Below are positions 17,253 through 26,256 of a stretch of DNA of 64,000 nucleotides, piece after piece. Origin of the DNA: CADEED01 sp041395625 (GTDB taxonomy: Bacteria > Pseudomonadota > Gammaproteobacteria > Steroidobacterales > Steroidobacteraceae). The stretch's first letter is position 1, and each line of letters begins with the position of its first letter. The stretch is from the NCBI GenBank assembly GCA_041395625.1, contig JAWLAE010000005.1:1-64000 (forward strand), written 5' to 3'. A program made the position numbers and the translations under genes. The notes under the pieces are model-generated. The model searched no databases and was not told the DNA's origin. It was given only the letters and a program-made list of their open reading frames with translations.

Positions 17253-19140
17253 GCGCCCGCTTCTTCAAATGCACCAGCAGAATCGAGATGGCGGCGGGCG
17301 TCACGCCCTGCATGCGTGCGGCCTGACCCAAGGTCATCGGCCGGGCTGCGGCCAATTGCTGCCGCACCTCGATCGACAGACCGGCGACGGACGCGTAATC
17401 GAGATCCACCGGCAGCGACAACTCTTCGTTATATCGCTGTCGCTCGATCTCGGCCTGCTGTCGTTCGATGTAGCCCGCATATTTGGCAGCTACTTCGAGC
17501 TGCAGAGCGATCTGCGGGGCCAGACGCTCGTCGGTGGCGGTCCCGTGATCACTGCCACCGATCAATTCGACGACGTCCCGATAACGAACTTCCGGCCGGC
17601 ACAATAGCTCGAGCGCCGTCAGATCCCGACCGATGGGCGTCTCCAGCACGCGCGCAGTCCACTCGGACGGAATCTGCTGCGGCTTTAGGCGGGTGCGACG
17701 GAAGCGCTCGAGCTCACACTCCGAGCCGCTGCGCTTCGCTTCGAAGAACGCCCAGCGCTCGTCATCGACCAGCCCCAGCTCACGGCCCAGAGCTGTCAGG
17801 CGCAGATCTGCATTATCTTCACGCAGCACCAGACGGTGCTCTGCGCGGCTGGTGAACATCCGATACGGCTCGCGCGTGCCGCGCGTGACGAGATCGTCGA
17901 TCAACACGCCGACGTACGACTCGCTGCGCTTCGGCAGGAACGCCGGCTCATCGCGTACGGCACGTGCGGCATTGATCCCTGCCACGAGCCCCTGCGCGGC
18001 GGCTTCTTCATAGCCCGTGGTGCCGTTGATCTGCCCCGCGAAAAAAAGACCGGCAATGTATTTCGTCTCGAGCGCCGCCGTCAGATCGCGGGGATCGAAA
18101 TAGTCGTACTCGATTGCATACCCGGGACGCGTGATATGCGCATGCTCGAAGCCGCGGATACTGCGGACGAACTCATACTGCACGTCGAACGGCAAACTGG
18201 TGGAAATACCGTTGGGATAGATCTCTTGCGTATTGAGACCTTCGGGCTCGATGAAGATCTGGTGTGAGAGCTTGTCGGCGAACCTGACAACTTTGTCTTC
18301 GACCGACGGGCAATATCGCGGTCCCACGCCTTCGATCTTGCCGGTAAAGAGCGGTGAACGATCCGTCGCCGCGCGAATGATGTCGTGCGTACGCTCGTTA
18401 GTGGCCGTGATATGACACGGCGCCTGCGGTGGATGGTCGCTCGCCCGGCCGAGGAACGAAAACACCGGCTGCGGATCGTCGCTCCACTGTGGCTCGAGCT
18501 GGCTGTAGTCGATACTGCGGCCATCGATGCGTGGCGGCGTACCGGTCTTCAGTCGCCCAACGCGAAACGGCAGGGCGCGCAGCTTGTCCGCCAGCTTGTT
18601 GGAGGGCGGATCGCCCGCACGGCCGCCCTGGTAGTTGTCGAGCCCAACGTGGATGCGACCACCCAGGAACGTACCGACCGTGAGCACGACCGCCGCAGCT
18701 TCGAACACGATACCGGTCAGCGTCACCACCCCGCGCACTCGATTGTTTTCGATCACGAGGTCGGCGCACTCTTGCTGGAACAGCGTGAGATTCGGTTGGT
18801 TCTCGAGCAGCTCCCGGATCGCGGCCTTGTACAGCTGCCGGTCGGCCTGGGCGCGGGTGGCGCGCACCGCCGGACCCTTGCTGGCGTTCAAGGTTCGAAA
18901 CTGGATGCCGGCGCGATCGGTCGCGCGCGCCATCGCACCGCCCAGAGCGTCGATTTCGCGCACCAGATGGCCTTTGCCGATGCCGCCGATGGCCGGGTTG
19001 CAGCTCATCTGCCCGAGTGTCTCGATACTCTGCGTCAGCAGCAGCGTCCGGCGCCCCACGCGGGCAGCCGCGAGTGCGGCCTCGGTGCCGGCATGGCCGC
19101 CGCCGATCACGATGACATCGAAAGGATGGGCAAATCGCAC
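17242..19140 (-). CDS. mnmG: tRNA uridine-5-carboxymethylaminomethyl modification enzyme MnmG (GidA)
   Basis: A 632-residue FAD protein that works with MnmE to install the cmnm5 group at the wobble uridine of tRNAs. The N-terminal dinucleotide motif VIVIGGGHAGTEAA is followed by TLGQMSCNPAIGG and GKGHLVREIDALGG, all MnmG signatures. Length matches the family (629 in E. coli). Start ATG 19140 (MRFAHPFDV). mnmE is in the window too but about 4 kb away, separated by a hydrolase-exporter operon, and the usual downstream rsmG-parA-parB genes are replaced by an OppA-like gene. Confidence 0.97.
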   Translation of the reverse strand: MRFAHPFDVIVIGGGHAGTEAALAAARVGRRTLLLTQSIETLGQMSCNPAIGGIGKGHLVREIDALGGAMARATDRAGIQFRTLNASKGPAVRATRAQADRQLYKAAIRELLENQPNLTLFQQECADLVIENNRVRGVVTLTGIVFEAAAVVLTVGTFLGGRIHVGLDNYQGGRAGDPPSNKLADKLRALPFRVGRLKTGTPPRIDGRSIDYSQLEPQWSDDPQPVFSFLGRASDHPPQAPCHITATNERTHDIIRAATDRSPLFTGKIEGVGPRYCPSVEDKVVRFADKLSHQIFIEPEGLNTQEIYPNGISTSLPFDVQYEFVRSIRGFEHAHITRPGYAIEYDYFDPRDLTAALETKYIAGLFFAGQINGTTGYEEAAAQGLVAGINAARAVRDEPAFLPKRSESYVGVLIDDLVTRGTREPYRMFTSRAEHRLVLREDNADLRLTALGRELGLVDDERWAFFEAKRSGSECELERFRRTRLKPQQIPSEWTARVLETPIGRDLTALELLCRPEVRYRDVVELIGGSDHGTATDERLAPQIALQLEVAAKYAGYIERQQAEIERQRYNEELSLPVDLDYASVAGLSIEVRQQLAAARPMTLGQAARMQGVTPAAISILLVHLKKRARAA

Positions 19141-19277
19141 AGAATACCCGCTGGATCAAAGGCTTGATGTGGCCGGTTATTGTAGGGGCCGGGGCGCAAA
19201 GGCGCCAACGCCGTGCAGTTCACGGTGCGCGCTGGCTGGCGAGCAGCGCCACCAGGCCATCGTGTATCGTTGCGGCG

Positions 19278-20756
19278 ATGCGAAAAACCTCCTGCCTGGC
19301 GCTGCTGTCGGTGTGGCTACTGAACGCGCCTGTCGCGGACGCCACCGAATCTGCCCCGAGCGTTGCGTTTGCCCCCTGTCGGTTGGAGGGGTCTGCCGGC
19401 CTGCAGGCCATCGCTGCTGAATGCGGCAGCTTGTCGGTGCCGGAAAACTACGACGCGCCGCAAGGTCTGCACATCGATTTGTACGTCGCGCGCGTGCGTG
19501 CCGTCAGCCAGCGAGCTGCGCCGGATCCGCTGGTCGTCATCGCCGGCGGGCCGGGCATGGCATCCACGGATTTCTATGCCAGCGTCGCAGCAGCTTTTGC
19601 ACGCATCCGCCGCGAGCGCGACATCGTCGTCGTCGATCAGCGCGGCACGGGCCAATCGAACCTGCTCGACTGCGAATTCGACGAACAGGACCTGCTCGAT
19701 CCCGAGGCGATCGATATCGGCGCTCTCGCGCGCGACTGCCGCGACCGGCTCGTCGAACGAGCGGATCTGACGCAGTACACGACCAGCGTCGCCGTGCGGG
19801 ATCTCGAGACATTGCGCACCGCTCTCGCCTATCCGCAGTTCAACTTGTATGGGGTCTCCTACGGTACGCGTGTGGCGCAACACTATGCCAAGCGCTATCC
19901 GGGCAATGCGCGGACGCTGATCCTGGACGGTGTCATCGCGCCCTCGTTGGTGCTCGGCCCCAACATGGCACTGGATGCCGAGGCCGCGCTGCAGCGGATC
20001 TTTGCGCGCTGCCTAGCTGCTGCCGCCTGCAAAGGCGCCTACGGTGACCCGACGATCGACTACCGGGCGCTGTGGACAACGCTCGATGGCAAGCGCGTCA
20101 CGGTCAGCCTGCCGGATCCGACGACCGGCGCGGAGCGCCAACTCGAATTCGGCCGGGCACATTTGTCCGCTGTGCTGCGCCTCGCCAGTTACGATCCCTC
20201 GCAGGCTGCCCTGCTGCCGCTCGCCCTCAAACAGGCCCATCGGGATAACAACTATCGCGCGCTCGCCGCGCAGTTCCTGCTGATCAGTCGGTCGCTCGAC
20301 AGCGTCTTTGCCTACGGCATGCACAACAGTGTGGCCTGCTCCGAAGATGCACCCGCGATCGATCTCGCGGCGCTGCCCCGCGACCAGCTGACCGCGACGC
20401 ATATGGGCTTCAAGCAGGTAGAACAACTCGTCACCATGTGTCGCGAGTGGCCGCGCGGCGTCGTCGATGAGGACTTCCGCGCGCCGCTCAGGAGTTCGGC
20501 AGCGGCCCTGCTGCTCTCAGGCGGCGACGACCCGGTAACGCCGCCCGTCTATGCCACCGAAGCGCAGCAAGCATTCACCGACAGCCTGCACCTGATCCTG
20601 CCAGGCTTTGGTCACGGACAGTTGAGCGCGCCGTGTGTCGATAAGATCATGGCGGACTTCGTCGCGGCCGGCTCGGCGCGGCAACTCGATGTCAGGTGCA
20701 CCGACAAACTGCTGCCGACGCCATTCTTTACATCGCCGGCGGGGCCCGCGCCATGA
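19278..20756 (+). CDS. secreted alpha/beta hydrolase with TAP-like C-terminus
   Basis: A 492-residue exported hydrolase of the tripeptidyl/proline aminopeptidase type. A signal peptide (MRKTSCLALLSVWLLNAPVADA) precedes the domain. The oxyanion region reads IAGGPGMAS, the strand before helix B reads IVVVDQRGTGQS, and the nucleophile elbow is GVSYGTR at about 200. The TAP-like cap end reads LLLSGGDDPVTPP and the catalytic His is in GFGHGQL. The start ATG 19278 gives a clean signal peptide. Its stop overlaps the next gene (ATGA), coupling it to an ABC exporter. Confidence 0.87.
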   Translation: MRKTSCLALLSVWLLNAPVADATESAPSVAFAPCRLEGSAGLQAIAAECGSLSVPENYDAPQGLHIDLYVARVRAVSQRAAPDPLVVIAGGPGMASTDFYASVAAAFARIRRERDIVVVDQRGTGQSNLLDCEFDEQDLLDPEAIDIGALARDCRDRLVERADLTQYTTSVAVRDLETLRTALAYPQFNLYGVSYGTRVAQHYAKRYPGNARTLILDGVIAPSLVLGPNMALDAEAALQRIFARCLAAAACKGAYGDPTIDYRALWTTLDGKRVTVSLPDPTTGAERQLEFGRAHLSAVLRLASYDPSQAALLPLALKQAHRDNNYRALAAQFLLISRSLDSVFAYGMHNSVACSEDAPAIDLAALPRDQLTATHMGFKQVEQLVTMCREWPRGVVDEDFRAPLRSSAAALLLSGGDDPVTPPVYATEAQQAFTDSLHLILPGFGHGQLSAPCVDKIMADFVAAGSARQLDVRCTDKLLPTPFFTSPAGPAP

Positions 20757-21484
20757 TCGCCGCCCGCGAGCTGCGCAAGTCCTTCGGCCAGGTGGTCGCG
20801 GTCGCAGGCGTCAGCTTCGAGGCTCCCGACGGCCGCATTACCGGGTTGTTAGGACCGAATGGCGCCGGCAAGTCGACGACCCTCCGGATGCTGTACACGG
20901 TGCTGCGGCCGGACGCCGGCGACGCCTTGATCGATGGGATCAGTATCGTGGCGCAGCCGCTCGAGGTGCGCCGCTCGATCGGCGTGCTGTCGCACGCCGC
21001 AGGTGTCTATCCACATCTCACGGCGCGCGAGAACATACTTTACTTCGGCGAACTACACGGCCTCGCGCGTGCATTGCGCGAGCGGCGCGCCGACGAGCTG
21101 ATCGAGCTCCTGGACATGCAGGACTTCGCTGCAAGACCAGCCAAGGGCTACTCGCAAGGCCAACGTCTGAAGACCGCCCTGGCGCGGGCGCTGGTGCACG
21201 AACCGCGCAACGTGCTGCTCGACGAGCCGACCAACGGACTCGATGTGATGGCGGTGCGCAATCTGCGGACGCTGTTGCGCCGGCTGCGCGACCGCGGCCA
21301 GTGTGTCGTGTTCTCCAGCCACGTGATGCAGGAAGTGGCTGAGCTGTGCGATGAGATCGTGGTAATCGCGCGCGGTGCCGTCGTCGCCAGCGGCACCGTC
21401 ACCGCCCTGCGGGAACGCACCGGGGAGGCAGCGCTCGAAGACGCGTTCGTCAAGCTGATCGGCAGCGACGCGGGGCTCGAATGA
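20753..21484 (+). CDS. ABC exporter ATP-binding protein (NatA-like)
   Basis: A 243-residue ABC ATPase. Walker A GLLGPNGAGKSTT is at about 30-42, the signature region reads YSQGQRLKTALARAL (SQGQ replaces SGGQ), and Walker B with the D-loop reads VLLDEPTNGLDV. The sequence is closest in feel to the NatA/CcmA branch of ABC-2 exporters. It is coupled by ATGA overlaps to the hydrolase before it and the permease after it, so all three are translated together. NatA-type pairs in other bacteria export sodium or drugs; the substrate here is not shown. Confidence 0.92.
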   Translation: MIAARELRKSFGQVVAVAGVSFEAPDGRITGLLGPNGAGKSTTLRMLYTVLRPDAGDALIDGISIVAQPLEVRRSIGVLSHAAGVYPHLTARENILYFGELHGLARALRERRADELIELLDMQDFAARPAKGYSQGQRLKTALARALVHEPRNVLLDEPTNGLDVMAVRNLRTLLRRLRDRGQCVVFSSHVMQEVAELCDEIVVIARGAVVASGTVTALRERTGEAALEDAFVKLIGSDAGLE

Positions 21485-22680
21485 GCGCGCCGCGCAGCCG
21501 CTGGCGGGGAATTTTTACCGTATTTCGCAAGGAGTTCCTCGAGAACCTGCGCGACAAACGGACGCTGCTGTCGGCGCTGATCATCGGCCCGGTGTTCGGG
21601 CCCCTGTTGTTTGCTGCGCTCACGCAGTTCTCGGTGAAACAGAGCGATGCGGCCAGCGACGAGCCCGTGAAGCTCGCTATCTCACACACCGAGCGCGCGC
21701 CGAACCTCGTCGGCTGGCTGAGTGCTCGTGGGATGGACGTGACGCCAGTCCAGCTCGACGAGGACGCCGCCCGCGCCGCAGTCGTCGACCGTACGTACAA
21801 GATAGTCCTCGCGATCCCAAAAAATTTCGCGGCGCGGCTCGCGAGTAGTCGCCCGGCGGCTGTGCTGGTGTATTCCGATGGCTCGCGCGCGTTCGAGGCA
21901 CGCTCGGTCGCACGCGTGAAGACGCTGGTCGGGCAATATGGTCAGCAAATGGCGCAGATGCGGCTCGTGGCGCGCGGCGTCGATCCGCTGATCGCGGTGC
22001 CCGTGGCGGTGCAGGACGTCGATGTTTCGACGCCCACGACCCGCTCAGTGCTGCTGCTCAGCATGCTGAGCTATATCGTGCTGCTCTCGATGCTGGTCGG
22101 CGGACTCTATCTCGCGATCGACGCAACCGCGGGCGAGCGCGAGCGCGGCTCGCTCGAGCCGCTGCTAACCACTCCGGTGCCGCGCGCCAACCTGATCTAC
22201 GGCAAGATCCTGGCATCGGCCGCCTATATGCTGTTGTCGCTGTTGCTGACTGTCACAGCGTTCGCCATTGCCGTGCGATTCATCGGCCTCGAACGCTTTG
22301 GCATGAGCGCCAACCTCGGCCCGCAGGCCGCCGCCACGATCATCGCCTGCTGCGCGCCGATCGCGTTGCTCGGCGCGTCATTCCTGACGATTATTGCCGC
22401 GTTTGCCAAGAGCTACCGCGAGGCACAGAGCTATCTGTCGTTCGTGATTGCCGTGCCGACGCTCCCCCTGGTATTCGCCGGGATGCTGGGTCTCACGGCT
22501 ACGACCACGCTGATGCTGGTGCCGTTTCTGTCGCAGCACCTGCTGATCACCAGCATCCTGCGGGCCGAGCCGATCGATACGTTGCAGTTGCTCGTCTCGG
22601 TTGTCAGCACGCTCGGTATTGGCACACTGCTCGCCTGGGTCGCCGGGCGGCTCTACAACCGCGAGGCACTGCTGGGCTGA
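21481..22680 (+). CDS. ABC-2 type permease (NatB-like)
   Basis: A 399-residue membrane subunit. One helix lies near residue 30-50, followed by a large periplasmic domain (about 55-190) and then five or six helices from about 195 to 395. The stretch AIDATAGERERGSLEPLLTTPVPR before helix 3 is the ABC-2/NatB coupling-helix motif. It partners with the ATPase whose stop codon overlaps its ATG. The last 28 bp overlap the convergent HExxH gene on the other strand. Confidence 0.9.
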   Translation: MSAPRSRWRGIFTVFRKEFLENLRDKRTLLSALIIGPVFGPLLFAALTQFSVKQSDAASDEPVKLAISHTERAPNLVGWLSARGMDVTPVQLDEDAARAAVVDRTYKIVLAIPKNFAARLASSRPAAVLVYSDGSRAFEARSVARVKTLVGQYGQQMAQMRLVARGVDPLIAVPVAVQDVDVSTPTTRSVLLLSMLSYIVLLSMLVGGLYLAIDATAGERERGSLEPLLTTPVPRANLIYGKILASAAYMLLSLLLTVTAFAIAVRFIGLERFGMSANLGPQAAATIIACCAPIALLGASFLTIIAAFAKSYREAQSYLSFVIAVPTLPLVFAGMLGLTATTTLMLVPFLSQHLLITSILRAEPIDTLQLLVSVVSTLGIGTLLAWVAGRLYNREALLG

Positions 22681-23099
22681 GTCGGCGTCCAGGCGTGACG
22701 GATAGCCGGATTGTTGGCATTGCGATGCCGGGCTAACAAGGCTCGAAAGCGCAGGAACTGATCGTCCGCGAATTCGCGCGCCTCGATCTCGAAGCGATTG
22801 TCCCAATAGCCGCGGCGAAAAGACTCCAACAGATAACGCCATACCGTGAGCGCGCCGGATTCCCATTGTCCGAGCACGTGGTAGTACTCGTGCAGCACCA
22901 GTTTCGGATCCGCGAAGAACTGAGCCGCGCTGCCGCGCAGATAGATACGACGGCGCCGTGTGGTGGCAGCAGCCACCACGTGCAGCCAGGCGAACCAGGA
23001 GTGCTCGACGATCTCCACTACATCCACGGCGTCGCCAAACAACTCACGCAGTGATGCGCGTTGCTCCGCCGGTGGGGTAATCTTGCGGCTGAAACGCAT
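22653..23099 (-). CDS. small HExxH-motif protein of unknown function
   Basis: A 148-residue soluble protein with no signal peptide. The only recognisable feature is VLHEYYHVLGQWESG at about 69-83, in which H-E-x-x-H fits a zincin-type zinc site. The rest is rich in Arg and aromatic residues (RRRRIYLRGSAAQFF... FEIEAREFADDQF). The E-x-x-x-E in FEIEAREFAD could give the third ligand, as in SprT/DUF4157-like minimal metalloproteins. It lies 6 bp downstream of mnmE on the same strand, so it is likely cotranscribed. I do not recognise a named family. Confidence 0.6.
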   Translation of the reverse strand: MRFSRKITPPAEQRASLRELFGDAVDVVEIVEHSWFAWLHVVAAATTRRRRIYLRGSAAQFFADPKLVLHEYYHVLGQWESGALTVWRYLLESFRRGYWDNRFEIEAREFADDQFLRFRALLARHRNANNPAIRHAWTPTQPSSASRL

Positions 23100-23105
23100 C
23101 GCTCA

Positions 23106-24458
23106 CTACTTGCCGATGCAGAACGACCCGAATATTCGGCCGAGCAGATCGTCGCTGGAGAACACACCCGTGATCTCGTCGAGCGCGCGCTGCGCCGCCC
23201 GCAGCTCCTCGGCCATCAACTCGCCGGCGCGCCGCTCGGACAACAGGCTAACAGCGGCTTCCACGTGTTGTTCGGCGCGTGTCAGAGCGTCGATATGCCG
23301 CTGGCGGGCTGAGACACTGCCGCTCTCAGGGCTCTGAAATTGCATGGTATGTTTCAGATGTCCGCGCAATGCGTCGATGCCCTGGCCGGTGACCGCTGAC
23401 ACGGCAAGGCGCATCGGACCGCTGATCGTATTGGCCATGCCGACCGCGTCGACCAGATCGATCTTGTTGAAAACGAGGGTCACCGGCACGTCGGCGGGCA
23501 GTGACTCACGTTCGGCCATGAATGCCGCCCCGTCTGGATCTGCCTCGCTGTCGATCACGAACAACACCCGGTCGGCCCTGGCCATCTCGGCATGGGCGCG
23601 CCGCACGCCTTCCTGCTCAACGGCGTCCTGCGCCGCCCGCAGTCCGGCAGTGTCGAGCACGTGCAGCGGCATACCGTCGATCGCGATCTGCTCGCGCACC
23701 ACGTCGCGCGTGGTGCCCGGTATCGGCGTAACGATCGCCGCATCGTAGCCCGCCAGCCGATTGAGCAAGCTCGACTTGCCCGCGTTGGGTCTGCCCGCCA
23801 ACACTACCGTCATGCCATCGCGCAGCAGGCGACCTTGCTGCGCGGCCGTTAGCAGACCCGCAAAATGCGCGCGCAACTGCGCCAGACGCGCGGACAGCTC
23901 GGTGTCGGCCAGAAAATCGACTTCCTCTTCCGGAAAGTCGATCGCCGCCTCGACGTAGACGCGAGTCTCGATGACGGCTTCCGTGAGACCGGCCACCATA
24001 GTGGAGAATTCGCCCTGCAGCGACCGCATCGCGGCACGCGCAGCGTCGGTCGAACCAGCATCGATCAGATCCGCCACCGCCTCGGCCTGCGCAAGATCGA
24101 TCTTGTCGTTGAGGAACGCCCGCAATGTGAACTCACCCGGCTGCGCCCGACGCGCGCCGAGCGCAACGACGCGCGCCACCAGCGCTTCGACCACGACCGG
24201 ACCGCCGTGACCCTGCAGCTCGAGCACGTGCTCGCCGGTGTACGAATGCGGCCCTGGGAAAAACAACGCGATTCCCACGTCGATCGGCTCACCGCGCGCA
24301 TCCGGAAACGACGCCAGCGTCGCCTGCCGCGCCGGCGGCAGGTCACCTAACAACGTGGCAGCGATTTCCGGCGTCCGCGGACCCGACACGCGCACGATTG
24401 CGACACCGCCCCGCCCTGCTGGCGTCGCCGGCGCTACGATCGTATCGACATGTGCCAT
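23106..24458 (-). CDS. mnmE: tRNA modification GTPase MnmE (TrmE)
   Basis: A 450-residue K+-dependent GTPase that partners MnmG. The N-terminal formyl-THF-binding domain begins DTIVAPATPAGRGGVAIVRVSG. The G domain is inserted at about 215-370, with G1 LAGRPNAGKSS, G2/G3 TPIPGTTRD and LDTAGLR, and G4 NKID. The C-terminus ends with the invariant C-I-G-K. The start is ATG 24458, with AAGGAG 6 nt upstream; an earlier in-frame TTG at 24464 overlaps that ribosome site and is less likely. Confidence 0.97.
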   Translation of the reverse strand: MAHVDTIVAPATPAGRGGVAIVRVSGPRTPEIAATLLGDLPPARQATLASFPDARGEPIDVGIALFFPGPHSYTGEHVLELQGHGGPVVVEALVARVVALGARRAQPGEFTLRAFLNDKIDLAQAEAVADLIDAGSTDAARAAMRSLQGEFSTMVAGLTEAVIETRVYVEAAIDFPEEEVDFLADTELSARLAQLRAHFAGLLTAAQQGRLLRDGMTVVLAGRPNAGKSSLLNRLAGYDAAIVTPIPGTTRDVVREQIAIDGMPLHVLDTAGLRAAQDAVEQEGVRRAHAEMARADRVLFVIDSEADPDGAAFMAERESLPADVPVTLVFNKIDLVDAVGMANTISGPMRLAVSAVTGQGIDALRGHLKHTMQFQSPESGSVSARQRHIDALTRAEQHVEAAVSLLSERRAGELMAEELRAAQRALDEITGVFSSDDLLGRIFGSFCIGK

Positions 24459-24572
24459 CGCCAACTCCTTGCACGCACTTCGCTGTTCGCGCCCGCCGAT
24501 AATACTCGCTCCAGCCGCAGGTCGAACGGGGTCGGGCGCGGCTCGCCGGCCGATCGTGTATCGTCAGCATCG

Positions 24573-25961
24573 ATGCATCGAATCGTATGGATTCTTGCGA
24601 CCGTTGCGCTGTGTGCTCGCGCGCTCGGCGGGGACGCCGACTCCCACGGGCGCTGCATGGACCGACTGGACACCACGCAGGCGGCGATCGGCGGTGCGCG
24701 CCTGCCCGAGCTGCACTACGAGTGTTTGCTGCTCGCTAACGGTCGCGCGCTGTGGGTGGGTGATTCAGGCATCTCTGCCAAAGACACTGTCCTGCTCGTT
24801 CATGGCCTGGGTGACAATGCCCATCGGGATTGGCGTAACGTCGTCCCCAAACTGGTCGAGGAATTTCGCGTCATCGCGCTCGATCTGCCGGGCTTCGGTG
24901 CCTCCGAGATGTCAGCCGATGCCATCACTTTCGAGGCGCTCGCAGCCACGCTCGATGAGCTACTGCGACGGCGTCAGGTAGAACGCGCGCACGTCGTGGG
25001 CCATTCTCTCGGCGCTGCGCTCAGCCTGCATTTCGCGTGGACGCACCCGCAGCGCGTCGATCGGTTGGTGCTGGTCGATGTGGCGGGGATCCTGCAGGAA
25101 TCCGTCTACGTGCGCCACCTCGCGCAGTTCGGTGCCGAGACTTCTGCGTTCAGACGCGCGGTTTCCGGTCTGACCGTCAATCTGATGCGCAAGGTGGATG
25201 GCAAGCTGGAGCCTACCGCCTGGCTCGCGAGAAACTCGACGATCCGCGCGAGCCTGTTCGGCGATAGCCCGCAAATCGATGCTGCGCTCAACCTGATTCA
25301 GCGAAACTTTGCGCCAGCGATACGCGCCACGCAGGCGCCAACGACCATCATCTGGGGCCGTGACGATGCCATCGCGCCGCTCAGGACCGGCCTGTTGTTA
25401 GCCTCGCGGATGCAGCATGCACGCTTGCACGTGCTCGATGACGTCGGCCACGTGCCGATGAGCGCGGCTCCTCGAGAGTTCAACGCACTGCTCCGGAGCG
25501 CGCTCCAAGACCCGATCGCGAAGCAGGCACCCACGGTCGTGGCCACGGAGAGCCAGGGGGACGTGATCTGCAAGTCGCAGAACAATCTCCGCTACACCGG
25601 TACCTTCAACAGCTTGCGACTGGTCAATTGCGCCAACGTCCTGCTGGAAGATGCCGTACTCGGGCGGCTGGTGATCGCCGAGTCGACCGCGGAACTGCGC
25701 AACGTCAGCGTCGACAGCAAGGTCGCGCTCGTCGCCAAAGGCAGCGTGATCGTTGGCACCAACGTCCAATTGCGGGGCGTCATCGCGATCAGGGCGGACA
25801 GCAGCGAACTGGATCTGGCCGGCGCCTCGTTGCAAGCCAGCCGCAAGGCGCTGCATCTGTCCTCGAGCGCGCGGGTCTATCTGTCGGTCAGCGACATACG
25901 ATCGCCCAGCTATACGGGCGACGCGCATGGCGTTTACACGCGCGGCACACGCAATCAGTAG
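24573..25961 (+). CDS. exported alpha/beta hydrolase with a C-terminal beta-helix-like domain
   Basis: A 462-residue protein. After a signal peptide (MHRIVWILATVALCARALGG), residues about 45-310 form an alpha/beta hydrolase: oxyanion loop HGLGDNAH, nucleophile elbow GHSLGAA, acid in WGRDDAIAP and His in DDVGHVPM. The last 145 residues are different. They start VICKSQNNLRYTGTFNSL and repeat short strand-like units (LRLVNCANVLLED / LVIAESTAELRNVS / VALVAKGSVIVG / LDLAGASLQASRKALHLSSS), suggesting a right-handed parallel beta-helix. Substrate unknown. It is convergent with yidC. Confidence 0.8.
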   Translation: MHRIVWILATVALCARALGGDADSHGRCMDRLDTTQAAIGGARLPELHYECLLLANGRALWVGDSGISAKDTVLLVHGLGDNAHRDWRNVVPKLVEEFRVIALDLPGFGASEMSADAITFEALAATLDELLRRRQVERAHVVGHSLGAALSLHFAWTHPQRVDRLVLVDVAGILQESVYVRHLAQFGAETSAFRRAVSGLTVNLMRKVDGKLEPTAWLARNSTIRASLFGDSPQIDAALNLIQRNFAPAIRATQAPTTIIWGRDDAIAPLRTGLLLASRMQHARLHVLDDVGHVPMSAAPREFNALLRSALQDPIAKQAPTVVATESQGDVICKSQNNLRYTGTFNSLRLVNCANVLLEDAVLGRLVIAESTAELRNVSVDSKVALVAKGSVIVGTNVQLRGVIAIRADSSELDLAGASLQASRKALHLSSSARVYLSVSDIRSPSYTGDAHGVYTRGTRNQ

Positions 25962-26027
25962 CGTTACGGATCCGGACCACTCCGCGCCTGCTGCGAGCCA
26001 CCACGGCGGGCCGAACCGCGCGGCTGA

Positions 26028-26239
26028 GGCCCCCCTGCGAGGGGCGGGGCGTCAGAGCGTGTGGAGGGCGCCGCAGCGCGGGCGTGGCGCGCTCCTGCTA
26101 CGTCAAAATTCTGGCCGCAGTTGCAGGGGGAAGATGCGCGCCGCGTCCGCGCAAGGTTCGCCGTCGGGCGGCCGCTTCGGCCGCTCGACGAAGCGCGCCC
26201 GACCCACGCTCTGGCGCCCCGCCCCTCGCAGGGGGGGCC
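26028..26239. repeat. long imperfect inverted repeat between convergent genes
   Basis: The 295-bp gap between the hydrolase gene and yidC holds two arms of about 34-35 bp, at 26028-26061 and 26205-26239, complementary except for one mismatch and one extra G. The roughly 143-bp centre holds further nested pairs: GTCGGGCG/CGCCCGAC (26163-26170/26195-26202) around a GCGGCC-GCTTC-GGCCGC hairpin (26168-26184). No open frame of note lies inside. It could be a bidirectional terminator-like structure, a REP-type element or a non-autonomous mobile element. Confidence 0.65.
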
Positions 26240-26256
26240 CGCTCCGGCTCGCTACC

